Origin: Ignavibacteria bacterium
Lineage (GTDB): Bacteria; Bacteroidota; Ignavibacteria; Kapaibacteriales; UBA4661
DNA length: 35,291 nt
Reading direction: 5' to 3'
NCBI GenBank assembly: GCA_947459425.1
Contig: CANHDJ010000038.1
Span: 1 to 35,291, forward strand
The position numbers and the translations under genes were made by a program. The notes below the pieces were generated by a model that searched no databases, was not told where the DNA came from, and worked only from the letters and a program-made list of their open reading frames with translations. This document shows, piece after piece, positions 1-8,310 of the stretch (its first letter is position 1; each line of letters starts with the position of its first letter).

Positions 1-147
1 CTTTGGCGAATGGCAGGTAATGGATGGCGCATAGTTTTGAAAATAAATTTGTGTAATTATCTTGTAATTACCAAATATACATAAAATTTATGCACAGGCA
101 TTAACTTGAATTGGTATTACAGCTGATAATTTCCTGCACAAGATTGA

Positions 148-330
148 GCCTTCAAAGAATTTCGTAAAACGTTGCGGAATCAATTATTAGGTGCAGATGT
201 AGAACCTGAAATTTCTATAGAACTAATACGCCATAATGACGTGCCTACAACAATGAGTAATTACGCGAAATTCACACATGAAAACCTCAGGAAAAGGCTG
301 AAAAATTCTGAAATGGTAGCGAGAAGGTAA
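148..330 (+). pseudogene. Tyrosine recombinase (phage-type integrase), 3' remnant
   Basis: An open stretch of 60 codons runs from just after an in-frame TGA (145-147) to a TAA stop at 328-330. It has no start codon of its own that would give a complete domain. The translation ends like the catalytic C-terminus of tyrosine recombinases: an FRKTLRNQLL segment where HxLRHT/R-type motifs sit, then ELIRHNDVPTTMSNYAKFTH. In the second motif the His and the final Tyr line up with the conserved LLGH...TTxxYxH block, and a basic helix follows. The expected HxLR histidine is not seen, and nothing recognisable remains upstream of the TGA. I infer the broken end of an integrase from a former integrated element. 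The family call rests on motif recognition only. Confidence 0.6.
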
Positions 331-389
331 CAGGAGGTTTTAGAAGATCCAGCCATTGATGGGTTTTTCCATGTGAAAGATTAATCTTC

Positions 390-427
390 AAATCCTTGTA
401 AGCCGATGCCTTACAAGGATTTTTTTT
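390..427 (+). terminator. Rho-independent terminator after recombinase remnant
   Basis: A perfect 13-bp stem (390-402 paired with 410-422) surrounds a 7-base loop and runs into a series of T residues on the plus strand. The orientation suits the end of the recombinase remnant. For the minus-strand susD gene, which stops at 498, the hairpin is also correctly placed, but the T tract is on the wrong side. Confidence 0.75.
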
Positions 428-497
428 ACCTGATCTAAGAAGGCAGAGACCCTCGTCCCAAACCTGAAGATTACAAGAAATAACAAATCCCCCTCTC

Positions 498-1730
498 TTA
501 ATCCCGCACAAGTGCTGGCAAATTCGGATTATTATTGATTTCCGGCTGCACAATCGGCAAATAGCGCCATGTATCGGGACGCAAATGCCACCGATTCAAA
601 CGGCGCTGGTCAATCAGCCGCAGCCCCGTCAAAAAGAGTTCTTTTTCGCGCTCTGCCACGATAAGGTCAAGCGTCACAACAGTTCCGGCAGCCAAAGCAC
701 GAAGCCCCGGATACGACGTGCGAACAGTATTGATGCGGTTCAGAGCCGAAGTCGTATTGTTCATCAAACGCAATTCGCATTCGGCAAGCATAAGCTCTGT
801 TTCCTGCCATGACAAAAATGGAATCGGTGAGTCTTGTGCAGGATATTTTGTCTGAATGTAGAACGTGAAGCCGGAACGGGTTGTCGGACCACGCAAGCGC
901 AAGCGCACCGAATCAAGGGGGTCTTGGCGGAGATAAAGCGTATCGAAGCGTCGCGCTGGAAGATAGACGTTGCGTCCCAACCCCGCATTCAGCCAGAGTT
1001 GGTTGGATAGTTGCAGGTTGTACAGCGCTTGAAACACGGCATCGCCTCTGCGAAGACCATTTTGTGCGGCTTCCAGTGCTTTATCAAAACGCCCTTCCAT
1101 CAGGTGAATCCGTGCCGAAAGCGATTGCAAAAGCCGCACCTCGTAGGGAGAGGTAACATTTTGTGCGGCTCGTGCGAGTTTTGCCAACGCCGAATCGTTC
1201 ATGGCAGAAGATGGGATAAATGCGCCGTTGTCAATCACACCGCCGCCTTGTTGCTTGTTAATGCCGATATACGCCGCATAAAAATACCGTGCTACCGCGC
1301 CATGAAAATTTGCTTGAAAGAGCATACGCCGTTTCGCTGAATCCCGCGCAAATACTATCGTTTCGGCACGTACCGCTAAATCGTCTGAATGAAAACGATA
1401 GCGCCCCAAGCGGTTCTGTGCGCCGATGAGCGTCGTATTGGAGCGGTCAATGGTAAGTGCATTATCCAACTCTTCGTAAATCACAAGCCCGCCCGCACCA
1501 GTCCTTGCATCGAAGAATAATTCATCGGAAAGCCCGCCCGCATACAGTGCCATATCGGTATAGGAATCAGCAAATTGCGCCTGTACGCCGCGAATGAGAA
1601 ACTCCGATTGCGACTCGGCATTGAGCGCATCGTCGGAAATAAGGTCTATGGGGCGCTTAATATCCTGCACGAAACCAGAGCATGACAGGCAGCCAAGCAA
1701 AATGAAGCATGAAATAAACAAGCGAAGCAT
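498..1730 (-). CDS. SusD/RagB-family outer membrane lipoprotein
   Basis: The predicted 410-residue protein is a surface glycan- or nutrient-binding lipoprotein of the SusD/RagB family, which caps a SusC-type TonB-dependent channel. The N-terminus has a lipoprotein-type signal (FILLGCLSCSG) with two candidate lipidated cysteines. I chose the ATG at 1728-1730 because AAGGA lies about seven bases before it and because the signal peptide starts there; an upstream start would add 13 residues. A TPR-like helical region with EGRFDKALEAAQNGL lies in the middle. The C-terminus has the family's typical run: WQETELMLAECELRL, ALNRINTVR, then AEREKELFLTGLRLIDQRRL and YLPIVQPEINNNP. The protein is somewhat shorter than many members. 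It follows susC in the same direction, so the pair should be co-expressed. The ligand cannot be read from the sequence. Confidence 0.9.
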   Translation of the reverse strand: MLRLFISCFILLGCLSCSGFVQDIKRPIDLISDDALNAESQSEFLIRGVQAQFADSYTDMALYAGGLSDELFFDARTGAGGLVIYEELDNALTIDRSNTTLIGAQNRLGRYRFHSDDLAVRAETIVFARDSAKRRMLFQANFHGAVARYFYAAYIGINKQQGGGVIDNGAFIPSSAMNDSALAKLARAAQNVTSPYEVRLLQSLSARIHLMEGRFDKALEAAQNGLRRGDAVFQALYNLQLSNQLWLNAGLGRNVYLPARRFDTLYLRQDPLDSVRLRLRGPTTRSGFTFYIQTKYPAQDSPIPFLSWQETELMLAECELRLMNNTTSALNRINTVRTSYPGLRALAAGTVVTLDLIVAEREKELFLTGLRLIDQRRLNRWHLRPDTWRYLPIVQPEINNNPNLPALVRD

Positions 1731-1783
1731 TATTGTTCCTTGAAAATAACCGGGAAAATAAGCGGGCAACCCGCCAAACTAAC

Positions 1784-1836
1784 GAATGACCAATGACCAA
1801 TGACCAAGAAACCAATGACCAAGAAACCAATGACCA
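1784..1836. repeat. Short tandem repeat tract between susC and susD
   Basis: The spacer between susC stop and susD start is largely built from repeated CAATGAC units. First come three close copies of AATGACC, then two copies of a 15-base unit GACCAAGAAACCAAT and a last AATGACC. The tract ends at the susC stop codon. The same heptad type occurs inside mutS2 at 27355-27474. Confidence 0.85.
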
Positions 1837-4800
1837 TTAAAAACCAACCGTCAGAGCAAAATTTATCACACGCGGCTGTTGAAGCGTATAATTGTCCAAG
1901 CCCCGCGAAAGGCTGCGTGAGCCGTCCCGCGCTACTTCCACATCCACGCCGGAGTACCGCGTCCAGAGCGCTATATTGCGTGCGGAAGCTGTCAGAATCA
2001 GGTTTTTTACGATATTTCCGCCGAGAAGTTCACGCAAAGCATTGGTGGCGTTATAGCTCAAACTCACCTCGCGCAAACGTACCCAATCGGCAGGCTCTAC
2101 GCCATTAAAAAACTGGCGATGGTCGAGCCGTGCAAAGCGCTCTGCGGCGGCGTTGTAGGCGGGTGTGTTCGGCGTAAGACGCTCCACGCCTTGTACGGCA
2201 GGAAGAGCGCGAATGGAAGCAGGCTGCATGGCATTTCCCGGCAATCCGAGTTGCGTGGCAAGCGTGTTGTATTCGAGATTGTTGCCGCGTGCTGGATTAG
2301 TCGAAAGCATCCGGGTATTGTTGTACAGTACGTGTCCAAGCGCTGTTTCGACCATTGCATAAAGCGTAAAATCTTGCAAAAAGCGGAATGAAACATTGAG
2401 CGAACCGGTATAAATCGGCACTGGCGTTCCGGCGTAGGAGCGCAGGGAATCTATTTTGGGACCAAGAGCATAATCATAGCTTCCGCCCTGCAAATAGCGT
2501 GGTTCGGTCACGCGAAAAAGATAAAATGCCGATCGGCGCTGACCGGGCATGATGACATTCCGCCCAACGCCCGCAAAAAGCGGTGCTACGCCGCCAATAT
2601 CCTCGACAACATTATCCGCATAATTAAAAATCGCTTGCACGCGGAGTTCCGTGCTGTTTGTCCGAATAGGAGTTGCGTAAATGCTTGATTCCAAGCCCCA
2701 TCCGCTAATCCGCCCAACATTACGAGGAAAACTCGACACCGTTAATCCAGTCGAAGGCGAGTTAAAGAAATCCACGATAGAATTATCCGCGTTCTGCCGA
2801 TAGTAGGTTACATCAATGCCGTAGCTGTTTTCCCACTCCAATTCCGCTCCAAACTCCACTTCCGCGATGCGTTCGGGCTGAATTGCAGGATTGCCAATGC
2901 GCTGTACCAGCGCTCCCACGCCATATCCCGATTGAATACTGCCCCAATACCGCGCTACACCTTCCAACGAGGATGGCAACTGCCCCGATTGCCCATAGGC
3001 AATACGCACTTTCGCCAAATTCATCTCGGCGGGCAGCGCGAGAACTTTATCGAGCCGGAGAGCAGCACTGGCGAGGGGGTAGAAAATATTTGGTGCTTGG
3101 GGTCCAACCGAACTGGCGTAATCGTTGCGAATGCCAAACGAGAGGAAGTACGCGCCTTTGTAGGACAATTCTTGTTGCAAAAACACGCCCGCTTCGCGGT
3201 CTTCACGGAAGGATTCATTCGCAGAAATAAGGCTGCGTGCGGCTTCTACGTCTTCAATCAGTTCAGACGCAAAATCTTGTGCTGCAACATCGAAGCCACT
3301 GCTCAAGCGCACAAAAAGCTGCATCCCGACAATCGTGGTGGATTGCAATTCGTCCAGCAATGACGTGTTGTAGGCGGCGTTGAGATCAACGGTGAACTGC
3401 TCCAAACGCCGATGTTCGAGGTCGCGGCGACCATTGGTGATGCGGATATACGGGTTCGTTGCGGGGAAAATTTCGCGGAATTGATTATTTGCGCCGTCAT
3501 ACCCCGCAACGCCGCGCAACGTCAGCCCTTGAAACGGTTTGAGCAGCATTTCCATCGAGCCGATAAAACGCTGCGACGCAACGGAATTTTGTACACTTTC
3601 CAGCGCGGCTTGGGCATTGGCGGGGCGCAGACTGCCGAAGGCATTAGAATAAACGTTTTCGGGACGAAAACCCAGTGTATTATTCAGCAAGCCGTAGGCG
3701 TTATCGTCATTTTGAGGCGTGAAAATGAAACTGCTCACATAGTTCGTATTGATTTTGAGCGAGACAATTTCCGACGGAAACGCTTCAATATTGGCGCGCA
3801 GAGAAGTGCGCTCCAACGAATTTTGGGCAATAATTCCCTGCTCGGTGCGACGGTCAATCGAGGCAAAATAATTCACCACACCCGCATTACCACTGACTCC
3901 AACGTTGTATTGGGCGAGATTGCCGCGCCGCAAAAGTGCGTTTGCTTCGCGGAAGGAGAGTGCTTGCGTTTCGGTATAGAACCGCGATGGCTCGTTCCAT
4001 CCGGCAATGGCTTTTGCTTCAATCGTGAACTTATTGAGGGCGGCTTTGCGGCTGCCCAATTTTGTTTTGATAATAATTACGCCATTCGAGCCGCTTGTGC
4101 CATACAAAGCCGAGGAAGCAGGTCCTTTCAGCACCTCCACGCTTTGAATATCTTCGGGATTGAGGTCGGCAAGGCTGGAACTCCTCTGTCCACCTGCTTC
4201 AAAGCCAATTTCGGAATTATCAAAGCGTACACCATCAACAAAAATGACGGGCTGACCCGTGCCGTAGAGACCGCCGCCGGAGCGCACATTAAAGCGCACT
4301 CCGCCGCCAACATTCCCCGAAGCAGGAGCAATGCTAACTCCGGCGACTTTTCCCGCCAAAAGCTGCGTCAAATCTTGAAAGGTATTCCCTTCGGTAAGCG
4401 CTGCGGCATCCACCCGTGCAACGGCAATTTCGGCGATACTTTTTTGCGTCCGCGATGCAACACCAGTAACGACAACCTCCTCCAGACCACGAATGTCTGG
4501 TGTCAGCTTGAACAGCTTTGGCTCTGGTTCAACGGAAGTCATCATTTCTTCAAGGGTTTCTGCGCTTGAGAAACTTTTGTAAAGCGATGCGGTAATGGTG
4601 AGACGATACGCGCCCGGCTTCAACTCGGTAAATTCAAACGAGCCATCCCGAAGCGTGATTTTCCCCTGTGCTTCTTTTCCTTGTGCCTCGCGGTTTTTTC
4701 CTTCAAGCACAAGCAGCACCCGTGCGCCGGAAACGGCTTCACCGGTGCGTGAATCAACAACTTTGCCGCGAAGAAACACTTGCTGGGCAAAGAGTTCGGG

Positions 4801-4842
4801 CGCAAGAAGAAAGATTGTTAGGAGCAGAAATCGCAAACGCAT
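1837..4842 (-). CDS. SusC/RagA-family TonB-linked outer membrane transporter
   Basis: The protein, about 1001 residues, is a TonB-dependent outer membrane channel of the SusC/RagA type that imports a ligand bound by its SusD partner. A signal peptide (MRLRFLLLTIFLLAPELFAQ) is followed by a carboxypeptidase-regulatory-like beta-sandwich (roughly residues 25-110). A TonB-box-like stretch with GLEEVVVTG comes next. The plug domain carries the family signature motifs VIFVDGVRF, LNPEDIQSVEVLKGPASSALYG and GVIIIKTK. The remaining two thirds is a 22-strand-type barrel ending in an aromatic residue (NFALTVGF). The ATG at 4840-4842 is preferred over a TTG five codons upstream because it begins the signal peptide. 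Only 47 bases separate it from the stop of glmS on the same strand, so readthrough from glmS is possible. Confidence 0.93.
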   Translation of the reverse strand: MRLRFLLLTIFLLAPELFAQQVFLRGKVVDSRTGEAVSGARVLLVLEGKNREAQGKEAQGKITLRDGSFEFTELKPGAYRLTITASLYKSFSSAETLEEMMTSVEPEPKLFKLTPDIRGLEEVVVTGVASRTQKSIAEIAVARVDAAALTEGNTFQDLTQLLAGKVAGVSIAPASGNVGGGVRFNVRSGGGLYGTGQPVIFVDGVRFDNSEIGFEAGGQRSSSLADLNPEDIQSVEVLKGPASSALYGTSGSNGVIIIKTKLGSRKAALNKFTIEAKAIAGWNEPSRFYTETQALSFREANALLRRGNLAQYNVGVSGNAGVVNYFASIDRRTEQGIIAQNSLERTSLRANIEAFPSEIVSLKINTNYVSSFIFTPQNDDNAYGLLNNTLGFRPENVYSNAFGSLRPANAQAALESVQNSVASQRFIGSMEMLLKPFQGLTLRGVAGYDGANNQFREIFPATNPYIRITNGRRDLEHRRLEQFTVDLNAAYNTSLLDELQSTTIVGMQLFVRLSSGFDVAAQDFASELIEDVEAARSLISANESFREDREAGVFLQQELSYKGAYFLSFGIRNDYASSVGPQAPNIFYPLASAALRLDKVLALPAEMNLAKVRIAYGQSGQLPSSLEGVARYWGSIQSGYGVGALVQRIGNPAIQPERIAEVEFGAELEWENSYGIDVTYYRQNADNSIVDFFNSPSTGLTVSSFPRNVGRISGWGLESSIYATPIRTNSTELRVQAIFNYADNVVEDIGGVAPLFAGVGRNVIMPGQRRSAFYLFRVTEPRYLQGGSYDYALGPKIDSLRSYAGTPVPIYTGSLNVSFRFLQDFTLYAMVETALGHVLYNNTRMLSTNPARGNNLEYNTLATQLGLPGNAMQPASIRALPAVQGVERLTPNTPAYNAAAERFARLDHRQFFNGVEPADWVRLREVSLSYNATNALRELLGGNIVKNLILTASARNIALWTRYSGVDVEVARDGSRSLSRGLDNYTLQQPRVINFALTVGF

Positions 4843-4889
4843 AATCGTAGTTGACAAGTGGATATGACATGAATACTATCGGAGATACG

Positions 4890-6734
4890 CTATTCTACAG
4901 TAACGCTCTTTGCCAGATTGCGCGGCATATCAACGTTGCAACCACGCTCGACGGCAATGTAATACGCCAAAAGTTGGAGCGGAATCACCGACAGAACGGG
5001 CGTGAGCAATGGCAATGTGTTCGGAATATAAATCACGTGTTCGGCAAATTCCGCTATCCGCGTGTCGCCTTCGTTCGCAATCGCAATGATGCGACCATTA
5101 CGGGCGCGTACTTCCTGAATATTGGACAACACTTTGTCGTAAATTTCATCCTGCGTTGCAATGCAAACAACAGGCATATTTTCGTCAATCAAAGCAATCG
5201 GACCATGCTTCATTTCCGCCGCCGGATAGCCTTCGGCATGAATATAGGAAATCTCCTTCAGCTTTAATGCGCCTTCGAGGGCAACAGGAAAATTATAGCC
5301 GCGTCCGAGGTAGAGGAAATTTTTCGCATCGGCATATTCGAGAGCGATTTTTTTTATGGAATCAGCGCGACTCAAAATATACTGAATCTGCTCTGGAACA
5401 CGCTCTATTGCTTGCGCTACCTCCATTCCCTCGCGTTGCGACAAGCGCCGTGTGCGTCCCAGATAGAGCGCGACGAGCATAATTGCGGCGAGTTGAGATG
5501 TAAAGGCTTTTGTTGAAGCAACGCCAATTTCCGGTCCGGCGTGGAGATAGATGCCCGCATCAGTCTCTCGCGCAATCGAACTGCCCACAACGTTGACCAA
5601 ACCTATTGCCGTCGCGCCTTTGAGTTTTGCTTCGCGGATAGCGGCAAGCGTGTCGGCGGTTTCGCCGCTTTGTGAAATGGCAATTACCACGTCGTCCGGC
5701 GTAATGACAGGGTTTCGGTAGCGAAACTCCGATGCGTACTCGACTTCAACAGGAATTCCGGCAAGCTGTTCAATCATGTATTCGCCCACTAAGGCGGAAT
5801 GCCACGATGTACCGCAAGCCGTGAAAATTACGCGCTTGGCACGGCGCAATTTCTCCAGCACAGGCGTTAAGCCGCCAAGCCGCACATTTCCTTCGCTGGC
5901 AAGCAATCGCCCACGAAAACAATCGTTGAAGGTGCGCGACTGCTCGTGGATTTCTTTCAACATGAAATGGTCGAAGCCGCTTTTTTCAATGCTTTCGAGG
6001 TCAAATTCGACTTCGTGAATGATGCTGTCGGTGGTTTCGTTATCAATGGTTTTGGTAACGTAGCCTTCCCGCGTGAGGATTACCATTTCATCTTCTTGCA
6101 AATAAATCACATGGCGCGTATGCTGGATAATGGCGGAAGCATCCGACGCAAGAAAATTCTCATGCTCTCCAATACCCACCAGCAGTGGGCTTCCGCGCCG
6201 CGCACCGATGAGTTTGTCCGGCTCTAAGGTCGAAACGACGGCAATGCCAAAAGTTCCTTCTACTTCGCAGAGCGCCAAACGCACGGCTTCGGTGAGGTCG
6301 TGTGTTTTTTCGTAAAATGAGTGGATGAACATTGTTAAAACTTCGGTATCGGTTTCGGAACGAAAGACATAGCCGAGTTTTTGGAGACGCTGTTTGATAG
6401 CGGAATAATTTTCGATAATGCCATTGTGAACAAGAGCAATCGTCTCAGCAGCGTCGGTGTGCGGATGTGCGTTGACATCGTTTGGAGCGCCGTGCGTTGC
6501 CCAGCGTGTATGCCCAATGCCAAGCGAGCCACGTAGTTGCTGTTGTTTGACGCTTTTTTCGAGTTCACTCACTTTGCCGGCTTTTTTGCATACTTCCAGA
6601 CGGGCGCTACCGTTCACGCCAGTTGCCAATGCGATACCGGCAGAGTCGTAACCGCGATATTCTAAGCGCTTCAGCCCTGTCAGAATAATGGGCGTTGCAT
6701 TTTTTGAACCAATATAACCAACGATTCCACACAT
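4890..6734 (-). CDS. glmS: Glutamine--fructose-6-phosphate aminotransferase (isomerizing)
   Basis: GlmS makes glucosamine-6-phosphate from fructose-6-phosphate and glutamine, the first committed step to UDP-GlcNAc for peptidoglycan and lipopolysaccharide. The 614-residue product has the normal family length. Translation starts at MCGIVGYIG, which places the catalytic N-terminal nucleophile cysteine at position 2; a longer frame upstream would bury it and is not used. The glutaminase domain shows GHTRWATHG and HNGIIENY. Two SIS domains follow, with FTACGTSWHSALVGEY, ISQSGETADT and YLGRGYNFPVALEGALKLKEIS. The C-terminus ends in the conserved NLAKSVTVE. A GAGG stands about nine bases before the ATG. 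The upstream region is short and contains no sign of a glmS ribozyme. Confidence 0.97.
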   Translation of the reverse strand: MCGIVGYIGSKNATPIILTGLKRLEYRGYDSAGIALATGVNGSARLEVCKKAGKVSELEKSVKQQQLRGSLGIGHTRWATHGAPNDVNAHPHTDAAETIALVHNGIIENYSAIKQRLQKLGYVFRSETDTEVLTMFIHSFYEKTHDLTEAVRLALCEVEGTFGIAVVSTLEPDKLIGARRGSPLLVGIGEHENFLASDASAIIQHTRHVIYLQEDEMVILTREGYVTKTIDNETTDSIIHEVEFDLESIEKSGFDHFMLKEIHEQSRTFNDCFRGRLLASEGNVRLGGLTPVLEKLRRAKRVIFTACGTSWHSALVGEYMIEQLAGIPVEVEYASEFRYRNPVITPDDVVIAISQSGETADTLAAIREAKLKGATAIGLVNVVGSSIARETDAGIYLHAGPEIGVASTKAFTSQLAAIMLVALYLGRTRRLSQREGMEVAQAIERVPEQIQYILSRADSIKKIALEYADAKNFLYLGRGYNFPVALEGALKLKEISYIHAEGYPAAEMKHGPIALIDENMPVVCIATQDEIYDKVLSNIQEVRARNGRIIAIANEGDTRIAEFAEHVIYIPNTLPLLTPVLSVIPLQLLAYYIAVERGCNVDMPRNLAKSVTVE

Positions 6735-6816
6735 GGACAATACCTCGTTTTTTGTGGATGAAAAGGTCGTGAAAAAGACTACTAATCTACACTTTTCCGT
6801 ACAAATTATTGCAAGC

Positions 6817-6850
6817 AAAAAAAAGCCGCACGAGAAATCGTGCGGCTTTT
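6817..6850 (-). terminator. Rho-independent terminator of the tRNA-Pro transcript
   Basis: A 13-bp perfect stem (6821-6833 with 6838-6850) with a four-base loop is followed, on the minus strand, by a run of T residues. It lies immediately downstream of the minus-strand tRNA and upstream of the glmS start, so it should end the tRNA transcript and insulate glmS. Confidence 0.85.
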
Positions 6851-6865
6851 ATGGCATTGTGCTTG

Positions 6866-6939
6866 TCGGGGCGACATGATTCGAACATGCGACGTCCAGT
6901 TCCCAAAACTGGCACTCTACCGGGCTGAGTTACGCCCCG
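6866..6939 (-). tRNA. tRNA-Pro (anticodon UGG)
   Basis: The minus strand folds into a complete 74-base cloverleaf. The acceptor stem is CGGGGCG/CGCCCCG, the D arm is ACTC...GAGT, and the anticodon stem is CCAGT/ACTGG with loop TTTGGGA, giving anticodon TGG. A five-base extra loop and a T arm with TTCGAAT follow, and the discriminator base is A. CCA is not encoded. UGG reads proline codons. Confidence 0.96.
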
Positions 6940-6980
6940 ATCCGACATAGCTAACTGTCAAGACTTCAAAGATACGACTT

Positions 6981-8219
6981 TTATACGACACTTGCAAATT
7001 TTCCGTTCATATTTATTTTTTCGTTAGGTTTTACGCCCTCGCGCTTGAAGAAATCTTTCACATTTTGCGCGGCTTGTCGGATACGATGCTCATTTTCGAT
7101 AAATGCAATCCGCACATATTCGTCACCGTAAGGACCAAAACCAATTCCCGGACTGACCGCAATTTGCGCTTCGGTAATAAGTTTTTTTGCAAACTCAAAA
7201 CTGCCTAAATGACGGAAGTGTTCTGGTATTTTTGCCCAGACAAACATACTGGCTTTTGGCTCTTCCATCTCCCAGCCCGCACGGTTAAAGGATTCCACGA
7301 GAACTTTCATGCGTTTTTCATAGGTTTGGCGGATGATTTCCACGTCGTTGTCGTGATTGTTCAGCGCTTCGATAGCGGCGACCTGCAAGGCAGTATGTAC
7401 GCCATAGTCGTAGTAACTTTTGATTTTTGCCAATGCGCCCACTAATCGCTCATTTCCGACCATAAAGCCCGTCCGCCAGCCCGCCATGTTGTAGCTTTTT
7501 GACAACGTAAAGGTTTCGACAGCAACATCCTTCGCTCCATCAATTTGCATGATGGAAGGCGTTTTGTAGCCATTGAAGGAGATGTCGGCGTATGCTATAT
7601 CGCTCACAACATAAAACCGCTCTTTTTTTGCCAGTTTGACTAACTCTTTGTAAAAATCCAGTTCGACGGTAATGGTCGTGGGATTATTCGGAAAATTCAC
7701 CACAACAAACTTTGGCTTCGGAATGGCTTCACGAATGGCTTTGTGGAGATTGGCAAAAAAATCTTCATCCGGCGAAAGTTTGACGCGATTGACGTTGCCG
7801 CCAGCAATCACCACGCCGTAGGTATGAATCGGATAGCTGGGGTCAGGGACGATGACCAAATCGCCCGGGTCAACCGTCGCCAACATAAAGTGTGCGTAAG
7901 CGTCCTTGGAGCCAATAGAGGAAATCGCCTCGCGCTCGTGGTCGAGATGAACGTCGTAGCGACGCTCGTACCATTTGCAAATTGCCTCGCGCAAACGCAC
8001 AATGCCTTTCGATGCCGAATAACGGTGTGTTTTGGGGCGTTGCAGCACTTCGACGGCTTTCGCAATAATTTCCGGTGGCGTGTCGCCGTCGGGATTGCCC
8101 ATGCTGAAGTCAATGACATCCTTGCCTTCGTGCCGCTCTTTCATTTTGAGGTCATTGATAAGGGCAAAAATGTACGGCGGCAAACGCTTAATGCGGTTAA
8201 ATTCAATTTCGTTAAACAT
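6981..8219 (-). CDS. alaC: Alanine-type class I/II aminotransferase (AlaC-like)
   Basis: This 412-residue PLP enzyme resembles AlaC (glutamate-pyruvate aminotransferase), which makes alanine from pyruvate and glutamate. The sequence follows the family from end to end: RIKRLPPYIF at the N-terminus, IDFSMGNPDGDTPP, PSYPIHTYGVVIAGG, FPNNPT, and TLSKSYNMAGWRTGFMVGN. In the last motif Lys241 is the expected PLP Schiff-base residue. The C-terminal VSPGIGFGPYGDEYVRIA contains the substrate-carboxylate arginine. The closest alternative is an LL-diaminopimelate aminotransferase of the related DapL group, which shares the fold and many motifs; the N-terminal and core motifs favour AlaC. The gene follows no neighbour closely, and no Shine-Dalgarno is visible before its ATG. 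Confidence 0.88.
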   Translation of the reverse strand: MFNEIEFNRIKRLPPYIFALINDLKMKERHEGKDVIDFSMGNPDGDTPPEIIAKAVEVLQRPKTHRYSASKGIVRLREAICKWYERRYDVHLDHEREAISSIGSKDAYAHFMLATVDPGDLVIVPDPSYPIHTYGVVIAGGNVNRVKLSPDEDFFANLHKAIREAIPKPKFVVVNFPNNPTTITVELDFYKELVKLAKKERFYVVSDIAYADISFNGYKTPSIMQIDGAKDVAVETFTLSKSYNMAGWRTGFMVGNERLVGALAKIKSYYDYGVHTALQVAAIEALNNHDNDVEIIRQTYEKRMKVLVESFNRAGWEMEEPKASMFVWAKIPEHFRHLGSFEFAKKLITEAQIAVSPGIGFGPYGDEYVRIAFIENEHRIRQAAQNVKDFFKREGVKPNEKINMNGKFASVV

Positions 8220-8310
8220 ACAAATACAGAAAAATAGTTGGGGACACGAATGTATGAGGATTACATCGTTGTTTCGGGATATTCAGGATTGGAGAGTATT
8301 GGCGATTATT

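Noticed and set aside
287..553. An 88-codon minus-strand frame over the hairpin and the end of susD
   Set aside because: It crosses the recombinase remnant, the terminator stem and the susD 3' end, with no recognisable domain; a shadow frame.
1784..1836. CRISPR array
   Set aside because: The units are 7-15 bases, with no unique spacers of regular length, and no cas genes are nearby; this is a short tandem repeat.
3412..4569. A 385-codon plus-strand open frame antisense to susC
   Set aside because: The opposite strand encodes a clear SusC plug and barrel; the antisense product is Cys/His/Ala-rich without any domain, typical of a long shadow frame.
6735..6816. Possible glmS ribozyme upstream of glmS
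   Set aside because: The upstream region is only about 80 bases, and I see no glmS ribozyme core; the ribozyme is known mainly from Firmicutes.
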